DNA of 64,000 bases from positions 181,839,330 to 181,903,329 of the forward strand of contig NC_066581.1 in NCBI RefSeq assembly GCF_024323335.1, read 5' to 3'. The DNA is from Lathyrus oleraceus (Eukaryota > Streptophyta > Magnoliopsida > Fabales > Fabaceae). Below, piece by piece: positions 11,786-22,064 of this stretch. Numbering within the stretch: position 1 is the first letter of the stretch; each line of letters begins with the position of its first letter. Position numbers and translations under genes: made by a program. The notes beneath the pieces were generated by a model. That model made no database searches. It had not been told where the DNA came from and worked only from the letters and a program-made list of their open reading frames with translations.

Positions 11786-14190
11786 CTAATTCAAAAAATC
11801 ATAACTCACAAACCAGCAAGGATAAATTCACAAACTCTATACCAAAATCACCATGAATGTGTCTAGTTTAAGCACAAAACATTTGGAAGCCATTGGATAA
11901 AGCATCATCATTTCACAAATGTTTTGGCAAGGTGTACAAAATATGAGCACATGTCACAAACCCTAGCACCATTTAAAAACCAATCATGCCAAAAATCAGG
12001 AAAAATCATGATATATAAGTAGAGATTGAGATGAACAAAATGCAAAAAGTCTCATGAATTTTGGATTAACAATGGTTGACTTATGATTTTTGTAAGTTGT
12101 GTAACAAAATGAAATAAATATTGCAATAACAATTGAAATAACATGACTTAATGAGGTGATGTGGCACGGAAATGGCACTTTAGTAAATATTGGGAAACAT
12201 TAGTGAAACGCAGCGTATGGGACAAAAGAAAGCTGCATTCTAATTGGCCCAGGCAATGGAATAGTGCCTTTCCCATGCAAAGCTAAACAAAACGCGAAAA
12301 TCTGGAAATGGCTAGGGTTCTTGTGTACAGTACAACATTCATCTTCATCATCCAACTCGTGCAAATTCAACTTGCCCAGAAAATGAAATTAAACATACCA
12401 ATCGACACATCTACGCATAAACAACACAAATCCAACCACAATTTCCAATGAATCGAGCTAATCAACATGAATCATGCAAAAACATATTTCAACATCAATC
12501 TTTAAATCAGCATAACTTTCAGAATAGCCAACCATTTTCAATGATTTAAGTTTCAAAATGACCAGCACAACAAGACCTAGCTAAAGCATATCATAGTTTT
12601 GCAAATGAAGGAACTCGAAAACTCACCAAATCTGAAGTGCAGTTGATATTCAAGGGTTGTTTGGCCGTTTTGTGATGAGACAGATGCTCTACCAGCTTCC
12701 CAAAGTTGAATGGAGAAAGGATTTCGGCTCAAGAATGTTCAAGGAAGCTCAAAACACGATCTGCCATTGGAGTGTTCTTGAATGGCAGCTGAAGATTTCT
12801 TGCTCACAGTTGGGAAACAAGGCTTCCAATGAGCTCAAGAATGATGGCATATGATGCAGCAACCAACCAAGGCTCGAGTTCTTGAAGGTTTTTGGAGAAA
12901 AGTTCTAAAATGCAAAATGAAGGTTTTTGAGAATATGAGATTTTCTGTTTGTGAATGAGGCTGCTAGGGCTTCTTTCAGAGCGAAAATGATGTATTTGTA
13001 TGCTGTTTAAGGTTGGTTAAGTGTGGTTAGTGGAATGTTTAAACATAATTTGCTAAAATGACATCTTTTGCAAATTGCTAAAAACCAACTAAGTTTGTGT
13101 GAGGTGTAAGAGGCTGCACGAATTTAGGCCTTGAACATGTTCCAAATATCACTTCTGATCAAATACAAGTGGTAAAAAACATTGTAAATGATTATTTCAA
13201 AAGTTCATTTTTTTACTACACTTGAATTAATTCATGCCATTCCAAAAATGCCATTTTGATTGGTGATGTTTTGGTAAATTGTGATGGAATATTTGGAAAG
13301 AGGGCATCAAATGTGACTTGTAGCAAAAAACCCCACCCAATTTGGCCAAATGGTTTGAGAGATATGGCCTTTTGAAGTTCAAAAATTTCTGAAAATGATT
13401 TGATCATAACTTGCCAACCATACATGGGAATTGAGTGTTCTTGGACTTTTTGGAAATGGGAGAACAAGATCTTCAACTTTCATGTTGGACAAAATTCCAT
13501 TTTAAGCTTGTATCATGATGTAAGTTTGAGGATCAAGACTTTCCATTTTTGGCAAATTCCAATTACAGGTCAACTTTCTATTTCTGGAAATTTCTTGTCT
13601 GGCTTCAAATTCTTCCATGATGATGTTTGACATGTTATATGAGGCCTATATGGACATGAAGGAACCCTCTCAAACCAATTCCCACCATCAAATCACTGAT
13701 TAAATGCACAGTTGACCAACAGTTGACTTTTTAGGGTTTCTGGTAAACTGTGCATTGACTGATGGCTTCTGAGCATCCAATCTTTGACCAAAACACTTCA
13801 AAAGGACCCCTAGGTCATGTGAACATGTTGGACCAACCCTAGGGCCTTGGCTCAATGGAAAATGCACTGACTTGCTTGATTGACTGACCTCCTGACCAGT
13901 TTGACCTAATTCTTCTGAATGGCTTGCACTTGAGGCAAAGGGACAATGCAATGCTATGCAGTGGACCATGTTATGTTATGACCTAATATGAGAATGTATG
14001 TACAATGATAGGTGCAAATTTGAGGTGCTACAGGTAGCCCCCAGACGTAGGTGAGTTGCACCGAACTAGGTTAACAATTGCTTGTGTTATTTGCTTTACC
14101 ATTCTGTTTTTGTTTATCCATTGTTTATAACCAGATATCAGTGTCGTGACATTAACTTCGACATCTTATATCTGATACCAGAATTTCATT

Positions 14191-14202
14191 TGGTATCAGA
14201 GC
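14191..14202 (+). promoter_or_regulatory. Primer-binding site of C (tRNA-Met)
   Basis: TGGTATCAGAGC lies two bases after the LTR end at 14188. It is the canonical copia primer site complementary to initiator tRNA-Met. The gag ATG follows 53 bp downstream. Confidence 0.93.
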
Positions 14203-14255
14203 AGGCATCCTGCTCTGGTTATGGGTGAGATCTAGGGGCAATACTTTCTGGTACA

Positions 14256-16874
14256 ATGGAAAGAGATGGAGGATCTGTTCATAGGCCACCAATTCTGGAT
14301 GGTTTTAACTATGACTATTGGAAACCTAGAATGGTAGCGTTTTTAAAATCCCTTGATAACAAGGCTTGGAAAGCTGTCTTGACAGGATGGGTGCACCCTG
14401 TAGTCACTAAAGAAGGAGAAGCCACGACTGAAAAGAAGCCTGAAGAACAATGGTCCAAGGAGGAGGATGATCTTGCTCTTGGAAACTCTAAAGCCTTGAA
14501 TGCAATATTCAATGGCGTAGACAAGAATATTTTCAGGCTGGTAAATAACTGTGAAGTGGCCAAAGATGCTTGGGACATTCTCAAGACAACTCACGAAGGC
14601 ACCTCTAGGGTAAAGATGTCTAGACTCCAACTGCTCACCTCCAAGTTTGAAAACTCAAGGATGAAAGAAGATGAAAACATTCATGAATTTCACATGAGTA
14701 TCCTTGAGATAGCTAATGCTTCAGGAGCCCTGGGAGAGAAGATGACAGATGAAAAGTTGGTGAGAAAAATACTTAGATCACTCCCTAAGAGATTTGCAAT
14801 GAAGGTGACTGCCATAGAAGAGTCTCAAGACATCTCCAACATGAGGGTAGATGAGTTAATTGGCTCCCTCCAAACCTTTGAGATGGGATTGATTGAGGGA
14901 ACTGAAAAGAAAACCAAGAGCATTGCCTTTGCTTCCAACATAGAAGAGGAAAACAGTCAAGATGTGAAATGGGCCAATGAAGTTCCAACGCTGGGGAGAC
15001 AGTTTAACAGACTGTTAAAGAAAATGGATGACAGATCCAAGGAAAATGTCAAGAACATCTCGTCTGACATCAGTAAATCCAACAATGTTGGAAGAAAAGC
15101 AAGAGCAGATGAGAAGCCCAAAGAAGGAAAAGAGGTTCAGTGCTATGAATGTGATGGGTATGGACACATCAAGTCTGAATATGGTACCTACCTTAAGAAA
15201 CAGAAGATGAGCCTTGCTGCCACATGGTCAGATGAGAGTGATACAGAGGAGGCTGCAAATCTAGTGACTGCTTTGATAGGAAGATGGGAATCTGATGAAG
15301 AGTCAAGTGATGGTGAAGTAACCTTTGAGGAATTGGCATCTACCTACAGACAGTTGTGTCGCAAAAGTGTAGAGTTGTGCAAACAGGTAGATAGCCTGAA
15401 GAAGGAATTTACTCAACTTGAGAATGAGAAGATAGAATACTTGGAAACCATCTCCAAGTTACAAATAGAAGCAGTGGCTCTGAATGCCAAGCTAGAAAAA
15501 AATCCACAAGCTGAAAATCAGAAGATAGCACAGCTGGAAAGTGAAAAGGCAGACCATGCAAAAATCATCTCAAAGTTGAAGACTGAAGTCATGTTTCAAA
15601 ATTCTAAATTAGAAGAGATGACCAAGTATGTAATAATGTTAAGCAATGGGTCTGATTCCTTAGACAAGATTCTTCAAATTGGACAAATAACAGGAGACAA
15701 ATCTGGCATTGGGTATAATAACTCAAAACCTGAGAGCAGTAACTCTGGTGTCAAGCCTAAATCCAAATTTAGGTGCATTCAAAAACCTGTGATGTCACAT
15801 AATATGTCACAGTACCAAAGGAGAAAGCAGTTGAAAGGAAAACACCAAAGATGGAGATGTCATTACTGTGGGAAATTTGGTCATCTGAAGCCTTTCTGCT
15901 ATAAACTGTATGGCTATCCTAAGGTTGCTCAACATCAGGATCACTATCAGTTCAGACCCAAACATCACATACCCATCATCAAAAAGCAATGGGTCCCCAA
16001 GAACAATGTTACAGGACTGATAGCTCGCACCCCTCTCAGAATCTCAGCCAAGGAAGAATGGTACCTTGATAGTGGATGCTCTAGACACATGACTGGAAAC
16101 CAAGACCTGCTAACTGATCTGCATCAACATACTATAAGACATGTAACCTTTGGAGATGGAGCAAAAGGTGAAATCAAGGGAACGGGTAAGCTTGATTGCC
16201 TTGGAGTACCTAGACTAGACAAGGTTCTACTAGTCAAAGGCTTAACTGCAAACCTCATAAGCATTAGCCAACTATGTGATCAAGGTCTGAATGTTAACTT
16301 CACCAAAACTGAATGTCTAATCCTGGACATAAAGAGTGAAGTAATTATAAGAGGAATCAGGACCAAAGACAATTGCTACATATGGAGCTCTCAATTGGAT
16401 TGTCCCTTAAAGTATTGGGTGAGTACAGATGCCCCCAAGAGTGATGAAAAACAAGGTCTGGGAAAAGGTCACACAAAGATATCACACCAGAAGCCCAGGG
16501 GAGAAAAGGTCATGATGGCTCAAATAACTAAGAGGTTAGAACAAACAGGTGGACATTTGACTAGTCACAGGGAGAATGGAAATGTAGGGACCAAGCCACA
16601 AAAGACTCTGTGCAAAAAGGCCAAAGACAATATGGAGAAGATATGGACAACACCTGTGAAAGGTATGGAAGATGATAGTAGGTGGGCTCGACTGAGTTGG
16701 ATGAACCTATTACTGATTGTATACAATGTCACTCAGGATGTCACAACATTGTATTATGACTTCCTGAATACTGAAGCCAGGTCCAAAAATCAGATTCAAC
16801 ATAGATGGACAAAGTACTGGTCTAGCTATTATCACTCCATTTGGAAATTTGTGGAAGACAATTCAGAAGTCTAA
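14256..16874 (+). CDS. C gag-protease polyprotein fused to an RNase H tail (872 aa)
   Basis: The start is the first ATG after the primer site. The order is: copia capsid domain (PPILDGFNYDYWKPRM, then about residues 60-215), first zinc knuckle near residue 296 (CYEC...H, with the last Cys replaced by Tyr), a coiled-coil acidic region at about 320-470, second CCHC knuckle at about 535-548 (CHYCGKFGHLKPFC), and protease with WYLDSGCSRHMTG near residue 602. The frame then stops resembling pol after NCYIWSSQ. There is no integrase and no RT. After about 80 unplaced residues it ends in a degenerate RNase H tail (LYYD...SKNQIQH...VEDN). The usual copia gag-pol is well over 1400 residues. The frame is fully open, consistent with function in trans or with a recent deletion. 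Confidence 0.88.
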   Translation: MERDGGSVHRPPILDGFNYDYWKPRMVAFLKSLDNKAWKAVLTGWVHPVVTKEGEATTEKKPEEQWSKEEDDLALGNSKALNAIFNGVDKNIFRLVNNCEVAKDAWDILKTTHEGTSRVKMSRLQLLTSKFENSRMKEDENIHEFHMSILEIANASGALGEKMTDEKLVRKILRSLPKRFAMKVTAIEESQDISNMRVDELIGSLQTFEMGLIEGTEKKTKSIAFASNIEEENSQDVKWANEVPTLGRQFNRLLKKMDDRSKENVKNISSDISKSNNVGRKARADEKPKEGKEVQCYECDGYGHIKSEYGTYLKKQKMSLAATWSDESDTEEAANLVTALIGRWESDEESSDGEVTFEELASTYRQLCRKSVELCKQVDSLKKEFTQLENEKIEYLETISKLQIEAVALNAKLEKNPQAENQKIAQLESEKADHAKIISKLKTEVMFQNSKLEEMTKYVIMLSNGSDSLDKILQIGQITGDKSGIGYNNSKPESSNSGVKPKSKFRCIQKPVMSHNMSQYQRRKQLKGKHQRWRCHYCGKFGHLKPFCYKLYGYPKVAQHQDHYQFRPKHHIPIIKKQWVPKNNVTGLIARTPLRISAKEEWYLDSGCSRHMTGNQDLLTDLHQHTIRHVTFGDGAKGEIKGTGKLDCLGVPRLDKVLLVKGLTANLISISQLCDQGLNVNFTKTECLILDIKSEVIIRGIRTKDNCYIWSSQLDCPLKYWVSTDAPKSDEKQGLGKGHTKISHQKPRGEKVMMAQITKRLEQTGGHLTSHRENGNVGTKPQKTLCKKAKDNMEKIWTTPVKGMEDDSRWARLSWMNLLLIVYNVTQDVTTLYYDFLNTEARSKNQIQHRWTKYWSSYYHSIWKFVEDNSEV

Positions 16875-16960
16875 AGCATGGACTAGAATTGGCAGACAAG
16901 CGGGCAAGAAATTTGAAAAAAAATGTATGTGAGGAAGGGAAATTAGGGATTTGGAAATTG
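16680..16960 (+). pseudogene. Remnant of RNase H C-terminus in C
   Basis: The end of the 872-aa frame resembles the last part of copia RNase H: WMNLLLIVYNV, LYYD, SKNQIQH, then VEDN. After the stop at 16872-16874 another frame continues the resemblance (ELADKRARNLKK, EEGKLGIWK, like QLADIFTKAL and KLRGKLGIC). The upstream catalytic residues, RT and integrase are gone. This places the right edge of the pol deletion before about 16680 and after about 16420. Confidence 0.65.
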
Positions 16961-17160
16961 AAAGAAAAAATAAAAGAAATAAAATTAATGTTTGCCCTTT
17001 TAAAAGAAAGAGCCACATTAATGATAAATCATTTCCAAACTTTGAAAATAGTATCTATCCCCTCAACACACGCTACCTAAACTCAGCAATTGCCATTTCC
17101 ATTCAACCTCTAAGACAAGCTCAGCTAGGGCAAAGAAACCTTCCTCAAAAGTCCTACACC

Positions 17161-18924
17161 ATGTCTCAACATCCTTCATCATCTGGTTCTAAATCCTCCG
17201 AACATGCGAAGACTCCATCTATGGGGTTTGGAGATGAAGATGTAATGGACGTCACTCCTCTGTGCATGATATCGGGCGACACCAAAGGTACCGCCTCCAA
17301 TGCTGGAGATAAGCAAGGTAATACCTCTGGTAACTCCTCTCTTCCTAAAGACATGCATTACACTGATCGCGCTATAAGGAGACTGGTTACTAGAATACTG
17401 AGTGAAGGACATATAGTTGAAGGGGTCTCTACCCCTCTGTCCAGAAGGGAACCCTCTCCTGAGGGTAAAACCCATGCTGATAAAGATGATGATTCATCTA
17501 GATCAGAAAAAGAGGTGGCAGCTGAAGGACTTTGCTCTCTAGGTAAAACCCTACTTAGCAAGAAACAAAAGGTGCCTCAAGAAGATATTATTGATCTAGA
17601 GGAAGAAAACACTGAAGGAGAGGATGATTCTTTGGTTCATCTGGTTAAACCGAACATAGCTGAGAAACTAAGAGCTAAGAAAGGAAAAAGTATGGCTAAT
17701 ATGAGAGCTGCTAGAGTGAAAAAGGCTGCAGGAATAGGACCCTCAAAACCCTGGAGCAAGGTTGAGGCTAAGAAAAGAAAAGAAAGAGACAACTCTGACT
17801 CTGAGGAGGATGTTAAAGACGATGTCCCAGACATCTCCCCTGCAAAAAGGCAGGCTGTTCAGAAATCTCCTGGAAAGGCTACTGCTGTTCATCTAGACAA
17901 TATCTCTTTTCACTTGGAAGATGGAGCAGCAAAGTGGAAATATGTCATTCAGAGAAGAGTAGCCATCGAGAGAGAACTTGGACAAGAAGCTGTAGAGGTA
18001 AAAGAGGTTATTGAGCTGATCAAAAATGCTGGACTCATGAAAATTGTGGTTACTCTAACCCAATGCTATGAGGGGTTAGTTAGAGAATTTATTGTTAATA
18101 TCCCTGAGGATATTCATGAGAAGAATAGCAGGGAGTTTTGCAAAGTTTTTGTGAGAGGCAAATGTGTGAAATTCTCACCAAGTGTCATCAACAAGTTCCT
18201 AGGAAGAGGAATGGATGGAGGAGTAGACCTAGAAACCACTGACAATGAGGTCTGTAGGGTCATCACAGCCGACCAAGTTAAGGAATGGCCTAGTAGAAAC
18301 CACTTATCAGCTGGAAAGCTCAGTGTTAAATATGCCATCCTGCACAAGATTGGCTCAGCTAACTGGATTCCTACTAATCATGCCTCTACTATCTCCATCA
18401 ATCTTGGAAGAATCATTCATGCCATTGGAACAAGGGTTAACTATGATTTTGGCAAGTTCATATTTGAACAAACCATTAGACATGCTTCTACAAATGCTGT
18501 AAAGTTACCAATTGCCTTCCCTTCCCTTATTTGTGGCATTATCCTGAGTCAACAACCAGGGATCCTGAGGACAAGTGACATTCCAAGCAGGAGGAAAACC
18601 CCTCTGTCCATCCATTACAAGCTGCTTGAAGGAAGTCATGTCAAGGATGTCATGACATCTGGTAGAAGGGAGTCTACAGCTAAAGGAAGCTTGATTGACC
18701 AACTGAAAGAGACCTGCAAAGAATTGGAAGATGGTATAAGGGTGGCCAGGGCCATAAAGGAAGCTTTAGAAGTCCTCATCTATAGCCTGGAAAGGGAAGA
18801 CAGAGAAAAGGCTGGAAAGGAATCAAATACAAGATCCCAATCCTGTTCTGAAAGCTCAGAAGACTCTGAAGGTGTAACTGAAGATGAAGATGAAGGTGAA
18901 AAAGATACCTCTTCTTCTGATTAA
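17161..18924 (+). CDS. C env-like protein of SIRE/Maximus type (587 aa from the chosen start)
   Basis: The chosen start is MSQHPSSSGSK at 17161. The same frame is open from 16951, but that part overlaps the RNase H remnant. The N-terminal 270 residues are polar and charged with Lys/Glu runs. A conserved globular part follows (SFHLEDGAAKWKYVIQRRV, LTQCYEGLVREF, VFVRGKCVKFSPSVINKFLG, SVKYAILHKIGSANWIPT). The tail is a short coiled coil and an acidic stretch. The middle part resembles the plant transposon-protein domain found after pol in soybean SIRE-like elements, called envelope-like by position. I see no convincing signal peptide or membrane segment, so an envelope role is not supported here. 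The frame has no stops. Confidence 0.72.
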   Translation: MSQHPSSSGSKSSEHAKTPSMGFGDEDVMDVTPLCMISGDTKGTASNAGDKQGNTSGNSSLPKDMHYTDRAIRRLVTRILSEGHIVEGVSTPLSRREPSPEGKTHADKDDDSSRSEKEVAAEGLCSLGKTLLSKKQKVPQEDIIDLEEENTEGEDDSLVHLVKPNIAEKLRAKKGKSMANMRAARVKKAAGIGPSKPWSKVEAKKRKERDNSDSEEDVKDDVPDISPAKRQAVQKSPGKATAVHLDNISFHLEDGAAKWKYVIQRRVAIERELGQEAVEVKEVIELIKNAGLMKIVVTLTQCYEGLVREFIVNIPEDIHEKNSREFCKVFVRGKCVKFSPSVINKFLGRGMDGGVDLETTDNEVCRVITADQVKEWPSRNHLSAGKLSVKYAILHKIGSANWIPTNHASTISINLGRIIHAIGTRVNYDFGKFIFEQTIRHASTNAVKLPIAFPSLICGIILSQQPGILRTSDIPSRRKTPLSIHYKLLEGSHVKDVMTSGRRESTAKGSLIDQLKETCKELEDGIRVARAIKEALEVLIYSLEREDREKAGKESNTRSQSCSESSEDSEGVTEDEDEGEKDTSSSD

Positions 18925-19720
18925 TGGTTCTTGCCTGTATTGAAGACTTGGAGGGGTGCTGGAAGGTGGAAGATGTTGCTGTTTGAAAGGCTGTTGTCTT
19001 GAATATTTTTGTTTTTTTGTGGCAGTCCTCATGATGCCTGTTATGTAATATTTAGGGCTCTTAATGAGTTCCTTGAATTTTTTCATTATCTCAGTTGTCT
19101 GCTGTGTATAATGATGTTGTGTACTTCCTGAATATTCTGTTTTAACATGCTTAATGTTATAACATATGTTTTAACTTTCTCTGCTAGACTAATAGACATT
19201 TATTTTGTCTGATTGGTCACCTTTGGTCAATTTTGACTAAAAGGGGGAGAAGTGTTGTTATGGAAGCTGTATGTGGTTGGACTAGAGGACAACTATTATT
19301 GGAAGAAGTGCACAGGTGCTACAACAGTATGGTTGTATGTTTACAAATGTCAAATAGGATGTCTGATATGGTGCACAGGTGTTGATGTTGTAGCAGATGT
19401 CATATGACATTCTGGCTGGTACAGGTGCTGGAGATTTCAGTAGTTATTTTTGTTGAATGCACAGATTTAGGGGGAGAAGAAGTACCCTGGTGTATTGTGC
19501 ATTTGTGTGTCTTACTAGTTGCATCCATAACTAGTAATTATGTTGATTAGTGCACAGATTGAGGGGGAGGAGAAGTACCCATGTGCATATGTGTATTACT
19601 AGTAGCCATAGCTAGTAATTGTTTTGCTTCTGCTGCTGATTAAACTACTGTTATGTGGTTTAACTGCTGATAGTTTAACTTGTGAACAAAAAGGACAGAT
19701 ATATGTTTTAGCCAAAATTT
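18925..19720 (+). other. 3' untranslated region of C with repeated purine tracts
   Basis: Non-coding. Three runs like AAAAGGGGGAGAAG (near 19239), TTAGGGGGAGAAGAAG (near 19467) and GAGGGGGAGGAGAAG (near 19561) precede the terminal one. The last two lie in an imperfect direct repeat of about 90-100 bp that includes GCACAGATT, AAGTACCC and CTAGTAATT. Confidence 0.7.
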
Positions 19721-19735
19721 GCCAAAGGGGGAGTT
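19721..19735 (+). promoter_or_regulatory. Polypurine tract of C
   Basis: GCCAAAGGGGGAGTT directly precedes the TGTCGATTC start of the 3' LTR. Confidence 0.9.
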
Positions 19736-20837
19736 TGTCGATTCTAAGAGTTGGCAGCAATTTTGGTAAAACAAAGAGTGTTCACAAAGATGTCTTGTGT
19801 GATGTCTTAACATGAGATATCCTATGTACCTACTGAAGATGAAGAACATATGCAAGCAGGATTGCTTCAGAATGCCACATACATTGACAAGGCTTCTGAT
19901 ATTGGTTGTACCTGCTGGAGCTTAAATGGAAGACATATGCTGCAGGATTGTTTCAGTTGACATAGTCATTGTCATGGTAACTGATATGGTTGTACCTGCT
20001 ATAAAAGGAAACTGGATTATGCAGGATTTTTCCAGATGTCAGACCCGATGTCTTGACATCTTGTACACATAACATTCATTATGAATGTCTGGTCTTTTGT
20101 GATTGCACAATTAGTGGCAATCATTGGTTGATTAAAGATATGGCTAGCTGGCGCATTCTATCAGGGATATCAACCAGATTTGTTTATTTTCCAAGGAGAT
20201 CTTTACAGTTGATATGAAAAGATTTGATTGGAAAATATATCTAGGATTTTCAAGGTGTCCAATACTTCTATAAAAAGGGACTTAGAAAACCAGATTGTAC
20301 ACACAACCAAGACTGAGCGAAATTTAGAGAGAGAGCTAGGGTTTGTGTCTGTAGGTCATTCAAGTCATCCATAGATGATTGAATTGGACTGATTTGTCTT
20401 CTTGATCAAAGCTTTGAAGCAAGATCAAGAGTGTGTCTTCTTGATTGAAACTGTGAAGTAAAATCAAGAATATTGTAATTGAAAAGTATTTTCTTTTCAC
20501 AAGGGATTACTGTTATCAATCACGGGTGTGTGATTGTAAGGGAAGTGAGTGGGTTCTCATATCTAAGAGTGCTTAGGTAGAAATTGCACGGGTAGAGATT
20601 AGGTGATAAAGACTGTAACTTGGTGAAGTGTACGGATAGTCTTTGAACTAATTCTATTATAGTGGATTTCCTTCCTGGCTTGGTAGCCCCCAGACATAGG
20701 TGAGTTGCACCAAACTGGGTTAACAATTGCTTGTGTTATTCGCTTTACCATTCTATTTCTGTTTATCCATTGTTTATGACCAGATATCAGTGTCGTGACA
20801 TTAACTTCGACATCTTATATCTGATACCAGAATTTCA
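19736..20837 (+). repeat. 3' LTR of C (1102 bp)
   Basis: It runs from TGTCGATTC to GAATTTCA and matches the interrupted left LTR. A TATA box is at 20269-20277. It is followed by the AATCC duplication at 20838-20842. Confidence 0.95.
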
Positions 20838-20842
20838 AATCC
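20838..20842. repeat. Target site duplication of C, right copy (AATCC)
   Basis: Identical to 8265-8269. Coding sequence of A continues on its right side. Confidence 0.95.
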
Positions 20843-21806
20843 CAAAAACTTACGAGAACGAACACCAAAAGTACATTTATTGGGATTCAAGCGGAGTTTA
20901 TATTTCCTCAAATGCTGGAAGAACGTCAACAAATGCTCAACATGCTCTTATTCATCTCTTGACTTAGCAATCATATCATCGGCATAGACCTCAATCTCTT
21001 TGTGAATCATATCATGAAAAAGAGTGCTCATGGATTTCTGGTACGTTGCACCAACATTCTTTAAATCGAATGGCATCACTCGATAATAGAATGTTTCCCA
21101 AGGTGTAATGAATGTGGTCTTCTCCATATCTTCAAGTTCCATCTTGATCTGATTATAACCGGAAAATCCGTCCATAAATGAAAAGACTTTGAATTTAGCT
21201 GTATTATCTATCAACATATCAATGTGTGGCAGAGGGAAATCATCTTTTGGACTGGCTTTGTTCAAATCTCTATAATCGACGCACATACGGACTTTTTCGT
21301 CCTTCTTAGGCACATGCACAATATTGGCCACCCATTGCGGATACTCAGAGGTAACAAGGAAACCAACATCAATCTACTTCTGCACTTCCTCCTTAATCTT
21401 CAATGCCATATCAGGAAGAGTTCTTCTCAACTTCTGCTTGACCGACGGGCATTCTGGCTTCAAAGGAAATCTATGCTCCCCAATCTCAGAATCCAAACCA
21501 GACATATCTTGATAGGACCACGCAAACACATCAGAATACTCTCGAAGAAGATCGACCAACCCATTCCTAACCTCTGGGCATAGTTGAGACCCAATCTTGA
21601 CTTTATTCACATCATCATCGGAACCCAAGTTGACTAATTCAATCTGCTCTTCGAATGGTTGAATGGATTTTTCCTCTTGCTGAAACAAATGAGATAACTC
21701 ACCAAATACTTCTTCATCGTCATTCTCTTCCTCAATCTCAAACACAGGGAAGTCAAAGTTCGAAGAGGGAGTAGGATCATTACATTCAATTGGTTTGAGA
21801 ACCAAC
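20838..21806 (-). pseudogene. Element A: reverse transcriptase N-terminal exon (Ogre-like), one stop
   Basis: Minus-strand exon after the intron, starting at 21806. It begins with the linker also seen in E (KPIECNDPTPS, DVFAWSYQDMSGLD), then RT motifs (MCVDYRDLNKASPKDDFPLPHID, FSFMDGFSGYNQIKM, RVMPF, and VYADDMIAKS in place of VYVDDMIAKS). An in-frame TAG at 21374-21376 stands where E has CAA (Gln). A second break occurs near 20947, after DDMIAKSRDE. The piece ends at the insertion of C and continues at 8269. Confidence 0.9.
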
Positions 21807-22064
21807 CTACATAATGATTTGATATTTTAATTTTAGAGAAATGGAGTGCTAACAAGTATTATGCAGATGGAAAGATTATTATTCATTTATGTTTTTTTGT
21901 AATTACCATTTTTAGAAAAAGCATAAAAGTAAAAATAAACATCATAGATGTGGATGAATAAAATTGTACTTTATTGATGATAATAAGGAAAAATCCCAAC
22001 AATGTTTTACTTCTCCCTTAGGCATAGGAGAAGGATTTTTCTTAAAATAATAAAAACAAATTAC
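21807..22064 (-). other. Intron of element A between protease and RT (258 bp)
   Basis: On the minus strand the donor is GTAATTTG, with the TAA of the upstream frame inside it, and the acceptor is TTATGTAG followed by GTTGGTTCTC. Both sites align with those of E (33767-34028) and keep the same codon phase. Ogre elements are known to splice an intron at this place. Actual splicing is not shown here. Confidence 0.75.

Larger units (their letters stand above)
9221..14032 (-). mobile_element. Element D: solo LTR of the F family (Ogre-type), 4812 bp
   Basis: On the minus strand it starts TGTAGCACCTC at 14032 and ends GCGACA at 9221. It is homologous along its length to the F LTRs (36481-41222 and 51658-56422). 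The flanks carry a perfect 5-bp duplication GGTAG (9216-9220 and 14033-14037). No internal region is present, so it is best read as a solo LTR left by LTR-LTR recombination. Open frames inside it are on both strands, unrelated to known proteins and not conserved as frames. Confidence 0.93.
8270..14188 (+). repeat. 5' LTR of C, interrupted by solo LTR D
   Basis: The LTR runs from TGTTGATTC at 8270 to 9220 and resumes at 14038 after D, ending GAATTTCA at 14188. Removing D and one TSD copy leaves 1102 bp, the same length as the right LTR (19736-20837). A TATA box TATAAAAAG is at 8803-8811. Confidence 0.92.
8270..20837 (+). mobile_element. Non-autonomous Ty1/copia element C (SIRE/Maximus-like), pol-deleted, with env-like ORF
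   Basis: Two 1102-bp LTRs flank a tRNA-Met primer site, a gag-protease ORF, a remnant of RNase H, an env-like ORF and a purine tract. Without nested D and its duplicated site the element is 7751 bp. The TSD is AATCC. The LTRs differ at roughly 28 positions (about 2.6% by eye). Integrase, RT and most of RNase H are missing, but the gag-protease and env-like frames are free of stops. Gag with two zinc knuckles and a coiled-coil insert, plus a post-pol env-like ORF, points to SIRE/Maximus. Confidence 0.9.

Noticed and set aside
9191..13969. Many open frames of 60-106 codons on both strands within D
   Set aside because: They lie in an LTR, have low-complexity or repeat-derived residues, and are not kept as frames in the homologous F LTRs. 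No protein family was recognised.
9221..14032. D as a truncated full element rather than a solo LTR
   Set aside because: Both LTR ends and a perfect GGTAG duplication are present with no internal region, which a truncation would not produce.
14315..14988. Minus-strand open frames across C gag
   Set aside because: They are antisense shadows of the gag-protease frame, with no family match.
17161..18924. Host gene in C between RNase H and the LTR
   Set aside because: Its position after pol and resemblance to SIRE-type env-like proteins explain it better. The LTRs and TSD include it inside the element.
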